A model generated the notes under the pieces. That model was not told the DNA's origin. It ran no database searches and saw only the letters and a list, made by a program, of their open reading frames with translations. Below are positions 11,669-21,000 of a stretch of DNA of 64,000 nucleotides, piece after piece. The DNA lies in contig JBBDHG010000061.1 in NCBI GenBank assembly GCA_037951165.1, forward strand, positions 7,054,001 to 7,118,000. Reading direction: 5' to 3'. A program made the translations under genes and the position numbers. Origin of the DNA: Lophius americanus (taxonomy: Eukaryota > Chordata > Actinopteri > Lophiiformes > Lophiidae). The first letter of the stretch is position 1; the number at the start of each line of letters is the position of its first letter.

Positions 11669-13670
11669 GATTAATGTTTATCTGCTTTCACTGCATGTTG
11701 TTTTGGGTTCAACTGTAGTTCACAATGCTTGAGCACAGCTAGTGAACCTTTCCTCCAATTTTTTGCTTTGGTTTGCTTCAGCTGTGGACATGATGAAGCT
11801 GTCCAAAAAGCAGAATAATTCACAACTGTTCTGTGAAAGCTGTGACCCCAATGTTTATATTTGAGCATGAGATAAAGTTACTTTCATGTGTTAAATCTAC
11901 TGTGATATTTCCACGTCTTGTGATGTTCTTTAAAGTCTGTTGTTCCTAACAGCTCATATTCTGCATCAATGTATAGCCTCTCCCACCCTTTCCTTTCTGC
12001 AGCTGCATGACTGGATGCAATTTTGTTACATTCCCATTTCAGGCCTTTGTTTTTGGACACTGCCGCACATTTACAAACTCACAATACACGCAACAATAAA
12101 ATAATCATCAGTGTATCATAAAATGGCATGGGACAGAACAATGGTGCATAGAAAGTGTAGCATCAGTAATCATTTCACACATTTCCATTTTCTTTGACAT
12201 TCCTGTCCTACAAGGAATGGTCACCAATGGCCTCTGTAGCTTTGTGTCAGAGATACAGAGAACTGCAGTGTGAAATGCCCCAGACTAATGAGTTTTAGCT
12301 GTTAAACTGTCAAAAATGTTGTTATTTGGGCGTTATCTAAGTAATTGTTTCAAAAACATGCTGCCTGGCTAGATAAGATGTTCCCTCTGGTAATACCCTG
12401 AACAGGCCTATTGAAAAAACGTCACTGAACGGAAATAACAAAATAAAATAACCAGTCACATTTTGTGTGTTTTGTTTTATAGTATTCTCATGCTAAAATG
12501 AATGTAAGCAGCATTTAGAGTATATAGAGGCGATTGTCTGATATCCCTTGTCTGAGATCCGTCGGCATTAATCTGGCAATGATACAAATCTATAACAAAT
12601 TTATAATTTAAAACATAATTTATTCACTATTTTATTTCATGTGTTCTACTTTCCAGATATATCAAAATTATTTCCCACAGTAAGTGTCATGGACGTTCAT
12701 ATATTAATTATTGCCTTATCCTGCGTCTTCTTCTTCTTTTTCTTCTTCTTCTTCTTTTTCTTCTTCTTCTCCAGGGGTCATGAATAGGGAGAGTGGGCTT
12801 ATATCCACACAGATTGTGCAGAGGGCAAGGCTGGTAGTTCATTGTAGGTAATCTACAAGAGAGGATGTATAATTGCTCAGCTGTATTTATGGATGTCCCT
12901 TTATTGATCCCTTTAGGACAATTATTTGTTGCTTCTATAATGAATATAGCAGTTAAAGGTCAAACCTCAGGGCCCGCATCAAGGGTTCAGCATCTCACTC
13001 AGGGGCCTTTACAGCAGGATCTCAACTTGCTTGAAATAGAGTTTAGAATTCAGGTAGCCATTTCCAACCTTATTATTAGCAGATTTCTTTTGCAACTTCC
13101 GATCTGCTATTGATATGAAAACATTTACAACATGATGACTTTAACATCACCTCCTGATGGCAAAATGTTTGACTTACCAACTAGCAATGATATGTTTATT
13201 TAGAATAAATAAATAGAATTTATGTAAAGCTTCTAAGGATAAAACACTTGCTGTTTGTATCACAACAGAGAAAAAGAATGGTTTGTTGACTGCATTATAT
13301 TATGCCGAGTGAAATGGTGAGTTATCTGAAATATTGAAATATGATTCTTTTTTTACTCTAGAGCTCGATATTGTTTTTAATTGAATGTGCTTAATATTTT
13401 AGGATAAATTGAAATAATAAATGTTCTCACTTAGACAAATCTTCACATAATAAGCAAAATAGGCGATTTTTGTACTCAAACTAAAAAGAAAAATCCCAGC
13501 CCTTCGTGTAATTAAGTTTAGGTCACCCAAGTTTTCATCCCTCATGAAAACCCATTTCAAGGCAACTAGTTCCCTCAGTTTCCCCCAAGGAAATTCAACT
13601 TATCGTGGCTTACTTTAGACTTCTTATGGGCAACTTCAGAGTCACCCGCTGACCTGTACTGCATATTTTT
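11669..13670. other. Intergenic sequence with a TTC microsatellite
   Basis: No gene is recognised. The only clear structure is a (TTC)n/(CTT)n tract with TTT interruptions at 12726-12770. The open frame at 12865-13113 has no family features. Confidence 0.5.
12726..12770. repeat. (TTC)n microsatellite
   Basis: About 45 bases of TTC/CTT units are interrupted by two TTTT steps. It is a simple-sequence tract with no evident function. Confidence 0.9.
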
Positions 13671-13671
13671 G

Positions 13672-13805
13672 AAGGCTGAAGAAGAAGAAGAAGAAGAATC
13701 CTTTATTAGACACATACGGCCATACACAGTACAACATAGTGAAATTATTTCTCTGCATTTGGCCCATCCCTGAGGGAGCAGTGGACAGTGCCCAGGGAGA
13801 AACCT
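13672..13805 (-). repeat. Fish interspersed repeat fragment ending in (GAA)n
   Basis: A (GAA)n tract at 13672-13698 abuts CCTTTATTAGACACATACGG and a body containing CATTTGGCCCATCCCTGAGG and a GCAGTGGACAGTGCCCAGGG-like segment. This recurs widely in fish genomes as the 3' end of a LINE- or SINE-type element. The microsatellite at its left edge implies the element points left (minus strand). The class is not certain. Confidence 0.5.
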
Positions 13806-13879
13806 GTTAAGTACTCAGTACTCAGTGAGAACACATGCAAACATGGTGGAACATATGAACTCAACACAGCAAGACATAA

Positions 13880-14204
13880 GGTTAATTGTACACATTTAAA
13901 ATGTGTTTTAAAAAATTATAGGATTTATATATACCATAACAGCTATCAAAAATAAACAGAATACTTAAACATTTAACTTTTCCAAGGGGTCACAACCTTT
14001 TTTCCGTCAAATTATTCTGTGATTCTAATTACATCAACAGGTTTTACACAACTTTATGTATGTTAACTTGTAAAGAAAAGAACGTTGCCTAATTTTCTGA
14101 GGGGTCTGTATTATACGACGGAAGAATCACAACTTCTTCCAAGTTTTGTACTTAATAATAATATGCATGCATTAATGTATGACAGCAAGAAGCTGGATTA
14201 CCCG
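13880..14204. repeat. Local duplication unit R1
   Basis: The part at about 14085-14200 (GAGGGGTCTGTATTATACG, then GAAGAATCACAAC, ATGCATGCATTAATGTA, AGCAAGAAGCT) is similar to 15663-15790. The AT-rich stretch before it (13890-14060) resembles 14390-14500 and 15880-16010, sharing AATTATTCTGTGATT and AAACCAGATTAAAA phrases. The unit is diverged and interrupted by insertions. Confidence 0.55.
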
Positions 14205-14336
14205 GGGGGGACCCACGCAGCGTGGGGAGAACATGTAAACCCAACACAGAAAGCCCTCAGATCCCCGAGAAGATTTGAACTCCGGATCTTCTCATTGTGA
14301 AGACGCAGCGCTAACCACAAAGCCAACACGCTGCCC
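14205..14336 (-). repeat. SINE-like element, copy B (head end)
   Basis: Read on the minus strand, this starts with GGGCAGCGTGTTGGC, then GCGCTGCGTCTTCACAATG and a B-box-like segment. It continues through CTTTCTGTGTTGGG to CATGTTCTCCCCACGCTGCG. That is the 5' half of the same family as 11357-11668. It sits directly against unit R1. Confidence 0.65.
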
Positions 14337-14561
14337 ATGAAGATATTCCACATCATACTTTCTAAATACTTCATGAGTGAAATCAACATGTTTTAACACA
14401 TTAAAATCTATGAAGACAAACCAGATTAAAACAAATCACATTTACAAGAGCTGGGGAGAAGTATAATGTGATTTTAAACAACTGTTTTTCTCATATTTAA
14501 ACTTTTTGTTGCAGAGCTCTTGATTTAAAACATCAACAAGAGGACAATGATTAAAATAATC

Positions 14562-15590
14562 TTCTTGTTTTGGCCTTGCCCTTTAGGGGGTCATCACAAC
14601 CCATCATTTATTTCCATCTTGCCCTTTACTCTGCATCTTCCTTTGTCACACAAACCAACTGCTTGTCCTCTCTCACAACATCCAAAAAACTCCTCTTTGC
14701 CTTCCCTTTTTTTTCTCCTTCCTGGCAGTTCCATCTCCAGCATCCTTCTCCAATAGATCCACTCTCCCTCCTTTTCACATGTCTAAACTATTTCAATATA
14801 GCCTCTCTTACTTTGTCTCCATGACGTCTAACCTGGGCTGAGCCTCTGATGTGTTTGTTTCTAATTCTGTCCATCCCTGTCCACTATCACCTTCAGCTCT
14901 GCCTCCTGTCGTTTGGTCAGTGCCACCGTCTCTAAACCATTCGGCGGAGTTGGTTTCACTATCATCTGGAAAACCTTTCCCTTCACTCTTACTGTTACTC
15001 TTCTGTCACAGATAACCCCAGACACTCTCGTGCACCCACTTCAACCTGCCCGCACTCCCTTCCTCACCTCTTTTCTACACTTCCCTTTGCTCTGAACAGT
15101 TGACCCCAAGTATTTCAACTGCTGCACGTTCTTTTCCACAAGTCCCTGCATCCTCACCGTTGCACCTGCCTCCCTTTCATTCTCCTACATGTATTCTGCA
15201 CCACTCTAACATACTTTTGTCACTCCTCATATTACCACAATTCCTGTCTCGGCACTCTGTCGTAAACTGAAAGACCACAAAGACACAATGAAACTCCTTC
15301 TGACTTTCTCTGTACTTCTCCATCAGCACTCTCAAAGCAAAAATGGCATCTGTAGTTTCCACTCTTCATTGTGTGGCTCATCAGCTTTATACTCCTGTAG
15401 ATGCTTCAGCTCTGCACATCACCCTTGTTCTTGAACTCACCACCAGAAAACTTTTCCTCCCTTCCTCAAGCATCCTTTCACTCACCGAGGTGAAGTTAAA
15501 TTATCTAGTTACTTCCCCCACTGCCTTCTCTCCTCGACACCTCCATACCTATGTCCTCAGGACCAATCACATTTCCATTCTTCTTCCTCT
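14562..15590 (-). mobile_element. Decayed RTE-like LINE reverse-transcriptase remnant
   Basis: On the minus strand the translation holds a signature of fish RTE-like LINE ORFs: METTDAIFALRVLMEKYRES followed by QKEFHCVFV (15177-15362). The usual next part (LEKAYDRVPR...) is broken. Further along are the degenerate EYMCVNE-type, YKTVVRP-type and ALTKRQE-type segments, visible as their reverse complements, in the order expected for the RT C-terminal half. A large part of the RT catalytic region is deleted between about 15240 and 15190. Frameshifts and stops mean no intact protein. The copy is an old 5'-truncated insertion; clade assignment is from memory of the motif set. Confidence 0.75.
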
Positions 15591-15599
15591 TTAAAATTG

Positions 15600-16330
15600 A
15601 GTAAAATCTGGATCATATAGATATTAACGTCAACATACACAGAAATTGCTTCATTTTTGCATCTTTCTGAGGGCCTGTATTACATGGTAGAAGAATAACA
15701 AGCCATAGTGAATAGAATTGCCATGTATTGTACTTTATGTTTGAATAATGCATGCATGTTTAATGTACGGCAATAGGAAGCTTTGATGCCCAGAGGGAGC
15801 ACACACAAACATGGGGAGAACATGATGCCTATGCAGAAATTCTACATTTAATGACATTTAATTGAGTGAAATTAAATAGTCTTTAAAATGTATTAAAAAA
15901 AAAAAAGTTTGATTCATAATATAATAAAATCTTTTAAAATAAACCAGATTAAAATATGTAATATTTACAATGGCTCGATAAAAGTAAAATTATTCTGTGA
16001 TTATAAACACATATGCATTTAACCAAAAATTTCCTCCAATAAATTTTGGTGCCAGTTAATCGTGTTGCTAAATATCCATTTAACACTTTTCCTTGTATTT
16101 TTGCAACTTTTTGTGGATATTTATTAATAAAGACCCCAAGTCCTTATTAATAAGACTTGTGAAACGTTAAAATCCAGATAATCTAAATATTAACATGCAC
16201 AGGCATAGAAATTTTCTCATTTACGCATCTTTCCGAGGAAAAATTGGTCATGGTGAATTAAATTGCTTCTCCCAAGTACTGCACCTTATTGCATACACAC
16301 TAATGTAGAATAAATGTAGAATGTTGGTCA
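15600..16330. repeat. Local duplication units R2 and R3
   Basis: R2 (about 15605-15835) and R3 (about 16165-16325) share the series: AATC(T/C)-rich lead, ATATTAAC(G)...CA(A/G)CATACACAG/ACATGCACAGG, AGAAATT, TTTACGCATCTTTC(T/C)GAGG, TGGTCATGGTGAAT-type, and CAAGTACTG-type segments. R2 also carries a small piece of the SINE-like family (CATGGGGAGAACATG at about 15815-15832). R2 and R3 are closer to each other than to R1. Confidence 0.55.
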
Positions 16331-16448
16331 AAGTTTTGTCTAATTAACAGCTGCACGTGTCCACGTAGCAAGAAGCCACCTTCACCTCTGGTGGCTTATT
16401 GTTTAATTAAATGACAAATCGGAGGATTGCTTTGCAGATTGCATGAAT

Positions 16449-16568
16449 TGACGTCAATTGGATTGGTTAGGTGACAGTGGCAGGCTCCGCCCCCTTTGGG
16501 CCAAGGTAGAGCACGCTGAGAGAGGGAGGGAGGGAGGAGGGAGCAGGGGGCTGAGCTGATCCCACGTG
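16449..16568 (+). promoter_or_regulatory. msi2: msi2 proximal promoter motifs
   Basis: Just upstream of msi2 exon 1 are several housekeeping-type elements. TGACGTCA, a palindromic CRE, is at 16449-16456. Two inverted CCAAT boxes (ATTGG) at 16457-16461 and 16462-16466 follow directly. A GC box (CTCCGCCCC) is at about 16485-16493, a purine-rich GGGAGG run at about 16520-16550, and a CACGTG E-box at 16563-16568. No TATA box stands out. The cluster ends about 120 bases before the start codon. The transcription start is not determined. Confidence 0.55.
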
Positions 16569-16684
16569 TGACGCTTCCATTCCCGGCTCAGTAATATTCT
16601 CATAGCGGGGCTTTGCATATCTGCTGCCGTATCTGTGTGTGTCTGTCACTGTGACTGTAGTCCAGCCTCTAGTTTGAATTAGAT

Positions 16685-16746
16685 ATGGAAGGAGACGGGA
16701 GTCAAGCCACATCCGGAAGCCTAAATGATTCACAACATGACCCGGG
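16685..16746 (+). CDS. msi2: Musashi-2, coding exon 1 (residues 1-20 plus 2 nt)
   Basis: Musashi-2 is an RNA-binding protein that recognises UAG-containing 3' UTR motifs and controls translation in stem and progenitor cells. The exon encodes MEGDGSQATSGSLNDSQHDP. It differs little from the mammalian MSI2 start ([20 protein letters not shown]) and clearly from MSI1. The ATG has a G at +4, and an in-frame TAG at 16670-16672 fixes it as the start. The donor is GTAAGA at 16747, leaving phase 2. Which teleost paralogue (msi2a or msi2b) cannot be told here. Confidence 0.95.
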
Positions 16747-17049
16747 GTAAGAATGTTTCTACGTTTTATCCTAAGGTACTGCTTTTTTTCATCTTACAAC
16801 ATCTTGGGGAGGACTTCGCCTGCCGTGCTGGGTTCGTCCCTATAGTCAGGACTTGAAGCGAACAGGGAGACGCAGTTTGAAGCCCAGAGCTCTATGGCCT
16901 CCCTCTCATGTAGATAGAGAGTCATTAGTGAGCGCGAGCGTGTTTCCATAGTCTTCCTCTCTCCTTTAAGGTCGCTTTTAGAAGTAGTTAGTCGTCAAAA
17001 TGGCCGAACTGACATCTGGACTCACTTCTGTTGTGTTTTCCCCTTACAG

Positions 17050-17090
17050 TAAAATGTTTATCGGTGGCCTCAGCTGGCAAACATCACCAG
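17050..17090 (+). CDS. msi2: Musashi-2, coding exon 2 (RNP2 of RRM1)
   Basis: This 41-nt exon follows CCCCTTACAG and ends at GTGAGA. It encodes (G)KMFIGGLSWQTSP, which carries RNP2 (MFIGGL), the beta-1 strand motif of the first RNA-recognition motif. TSP after WQ matches MSI2; MSI1 has TTQ. Intron 1 is 303 bp and intron 2 is 268 bp. Confidence 0.96.
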
Positions 17091-17358
17091 GTGAGAGTGT
17101 TATTCTCTTTTATGTGAATATTTCTGGTTGTTTTGTGGCTGTGACGGAGTCCTGGTCGCTGCTGGTGAACGTGCACTGTGCACTAGTGTATGGGATATCT
17201 GACGAGTGTGTGTGCGCACGATGTTATTTTTGATCTCCGTCCATCTCAAGTCCTCTATTCGACCCCTAGGTGCATCGCGGGGTGTTTTTGGAATGCACTG
17301 ACAACAGCATGCCCATATGTTTGTGCCAAATGACCCGACATTTCTTCTCTGTCCACAG

Positions 17359-17440
17359 ACAGCCTTAGAGACTATTTTAGTAAATTCGGAGAAATCAGAG
17401 AGTGTATGGTGATGAGAGATCCCACGACGAAACGCTCCAG
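17359..17440 (+). CDS. msi2: Musashi-2, coding exon 3 (RRM1 middle)
   Basis: The acceptor GTCCACAG leads into 82 nt encoding residues 35-61 and most of Arg62, ending at GTAAAC. The peptide [20 protein letters not shown], then DPTTKRS, matches mammalian MSI2 (residues 35-61) exactly as far as I recall. It forms helix 1 and strand 2 of RRM1 and the following loop. Confidence 0.96.
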
Positions 17441-17955
17441 GTAAACACAGGGCTTTTCTTACTTTTGCTCCCCACTGCATGCAGCCATATCGCTCACTTT
17501 GGCCGTGTTTAGTGTTAATCCAGCGTGTATGTGAGCGTGTCTCTGTGTGCGCGCGTGTCCCCGCATGTGCGCGCCTGCGTGTGGTTTCACAGCGAGCCAG
17601 ATAAGCTTAAATGCTCGCTGCTGTAAAGCTGCAGCCGAATGCAATTTGACATTGACTTTGTGACTGCACCACAATGTTGGTGTAATGTCGCCTCATATTG
17701 TAAGCCAGCAAATAAAGAGCAGCGGTGTCCTCAGCTCCCGATTCACATCTGCCACAGGACGTCCATAGTGTGGATTAATATAACACATTACCAGAGAACA
17801 ATAGTAAAAATAAGGTCATAGGAATGTTATACCCAGTGTTATGCACTTAATCGTTGCAAGTCTTAATATTAATATGATTTGAATTTGCAGGAAATACAAT
17901 TTATTATTTTTGTATGAATTTTAATGTTGTTTTTTTTTTTGTCTTTTTTTTTCAG

Positions 17956-18040
17956 AGGATTTGGGTTTGTTACGTTTACAGATGCTGCCAGCGTAGATAA
18001 AGTCTTAGCTCAACAACACCACGAATTAGACTCAAAGACG
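17956..18040 (+). CDS. msi2: Musashi-2, coding exon 4 (RNP1 of RRM1)
   Basis: A long poly-T tract ending TTTTCAG precedes this 85-nt exon; the donor is GTGAGT. It encodes RGFGFVTF (RNP1, residues 62-69), then [20 protein letters not shown] and T. It completes RRM1 up to its last strand and ends in phase 0 after residue 90. Differences from human MSI2 are small (TDAAS for ADPAS, QQ for a QP/GQP-type pair). Confidence 0.96.
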
Positions 18041-21000
18041 GTGAGTTGAATAAGTGTTTATCTCTTCTTTCCTACTTTTTACTGCATGCATGAAGGCTCT
18101 TACGGGGAACATGTCTCTTACAGTCTGTGTGGATCAAGGTCATGTATATAGGCTAAGTGTATGATGGGCCCTTTAACTCTAAGCCCAGCAGTAAAACACA
18201 ACTCCAGGGTGATATTATGTGTTAACTTTCACTTTTGTGGATGAATGGGGCTGACACGCCCCCCTCTTCGCTGTAGCCACATGCGTACAGCACACATATC
18301 TCATGTTTCACTGAAGGGCGTGCTGTTTCAGGCCTGATGCCTCACTATTGTTTGACCCAGCAGATATTGCGATATGTCACACCTGATGCGCTGACTCTGC
18401 AAGGGTGAAAAATTGGTTTGACACTATATATCTCCCCCAAATATTACTCTGTTTGTACATGTGAGTAAACTAAAAAGAATGGGCCCACATTTTGGAGAAA
18501 ATTAAAATTTGCTGTGAGCACAGTATCATAATATGATTATATAAATATATCTGTTTAATAGTAATGCACTGCTGTTATAATTGCAGCTTTGGTTTTATTG
18601 AATCATCTGAATCGACTTAAATGAATAAGAAAATTGATTCACGAATACACTCGAAAATCTGGCTCCCCCATTTATGAAAATCTTTGAGCTGTGTTGGATT
18701 CGACCTGCCTTTCTGACATTTTGTCATTGGATGAATAATTAAAGATGCTAGTTATTTTTGAGAGATTTCTGTAGTGATGGATTAGTCGGTGTTCCGCTGA
18801 AATTATTCTTTTTCTGGTATTCCTCCTTGGTGGGCACTAATATCCAGATATGTCAACATCACATTGGAAATGGAATAGTTCATGTTGTGGACACAAGCTG
18901 TGTGTGTGCATGTGTTACCTTGGCCGACAACAATCCTACATGGAGGAATATAGCTAAGGATTTTGAAAGACACATGATTTGTACTTCAGGTGGCAGTATA
19001 CAACCTCTAAATCTTTATAGAATCTTCTGAGTAATACACATTTAAGATTTGTCTTACAGTGGAATCATATGGTTGACCTTTGGTGCAATAGGCACAGAGT
19101 TGAGAGAATTTGCTTTTTGTCTCCATGATAGATTTTGTTGCTACTCTTTTTATTTTGATGATGGAGCTTTCAGGTTTTTGGCCAAGTTTCAGATTCACTT
19201 AGTTTCATTACTAAGTTCCACCTTAGTAATAGATTCATCTCCATGGGGCCTTCATTGGTTTTTCATCAAACTAGTCTCAACGTTTTTTATTTACTTTGTA
19301 AAAAGACATACTATCTATTACATGGTTATTGAGGTGCTAAGTTAAAATGTATTATGAGGTGAAAAAAAGAAATAGCATCCTCCGGACAGACTGTCCTGTT
19401 GCTTTATTTTCCTGTAGGGTTTTCCTCACGCTCACACACTCCTGGTTTACTCTTCCTAGATCGTTCTGACGTGTTATGAGTATGAGCACCATCAAAGCTA
19501 TTACTGTGTTGTGGGAATAATGGTGATAAGGAAATATAGTGATGTTGTGAATCTGGGAATATAAAGGGAAAGGAAGGTTATTGCAGTGAAATGAACAATT
19601 AGTCGGACTGATGTTGCTTGCAAAATTTGCATCTGTAGAGTGGAGAGTACTCAGAAGCAGTTCACGCGTCTACTTGAAAGAAAATAAAATAAAACTACTC
19701 TTGGATGCAGAATAACTCCAAGCTTGACATTTCGATATTAAAATATTGAATGTTTCCTATGCCTTACTGGAGGCAATGCACATTCATTTGTTGCTTCTCT
19801 GAAGCATATCAATTGTAGCTTTCGTAATGTGAAATTAACCCTTTTAATTGTGAGCCACCGCTGTTTTAGATTTATATTTTAAAAAGGACAGAGGAGCTAC
19901 TGTTATGTGTATTAATGAATGTGTTGTATCACTCTTATCGCTGGCTATAGGTCATTTTTGGCACACCTATACATACTCTTGAGTGTTGACAGCACCTTAC
20001 TCCGAGAACTGAGCGCTGACATTTTAAGGTCTGACATCCTGTCATATTTTTTTCTGAGTTGCAGCCTTAGTGCACAGCCACTGCAAATTTCTATACACGT
20101 GCTCCACACCTGTCGACCGTGTCTCTTGGTGCCTTCTGTGAAACGGGAATGAAATTTATCATTACCTGTCAGATATTATCTTTATGAAAAATCTAAGGGT
20201 CCTATTTAAACACAAAGTCTAAACTTTGTGGTGGAAGGGATTTTAGACTGTCATCATCTGTTGTGATCCCCCTGCTGCTGGAACCCACACTGTTCATATG
20301 TCTCCGCTGTCTGTTCCATTTATGCACAAGGCACTTATTTCATTAATTATTTAAATCTCCTGACATGCTAACAGGATGTAATTTAACTATATTCACCATT
20401 GTTGGAGATGGTGTGATCTGTGTGTTTGTAAGTATTGAACATATTTCATTCAAATTGCGTGGAAAAGAGGGTCCTGGGTAGGGGAAACTGTTTTAGGCTG
20501 CATCTTACGTCAGCTTTTAGGTATGACAATGACATTTTCAGTATTGGCCTACTCCTTCACATCCAAAAGGTCACACACAAACTCACAGTGTGCTCAACGA
20601 AATAATTTGAGTTAAGAATCCATCCTCTTGAAAATTCCTGAGGCACCATTGGAAAGGTCTTTGCGATGCTGAGTTTATAAATATGAACACATTTAGACAA
20701 AAAGTTCAGATCCATGAAAAAGTGGATGAAGTCAGAGGCGATGTGAGTGTCACCTCTGTAACAAGCAGAGTATGCATGTGTTGTGAGGGCACCTATGCTG
20801 GTGCGTGTTACTATCGGAATAATGCTCCCTTTGAATTCCTGGAAAAATACTGCGTCATTGACTTTAGAGTTTTTGTTAGTCAATGATTGAATCGCCTTCT
20901 GCTACCTCAAGTTAACAGTTTAACAACAATTCCGTTGACCATCCTCATTTAGGACCAACATGCTCATGGACACCCAGGTGGGTGCAAGTGCCTTTGCTGC

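Noticed and set aside
4794..16400. Search for NF1 exons and for miR-193/miR-365, which lie near NF1 in mammals
   Set aside because: No NF1-like peptide and no miR-193 or miR-365 core sequence was seen.
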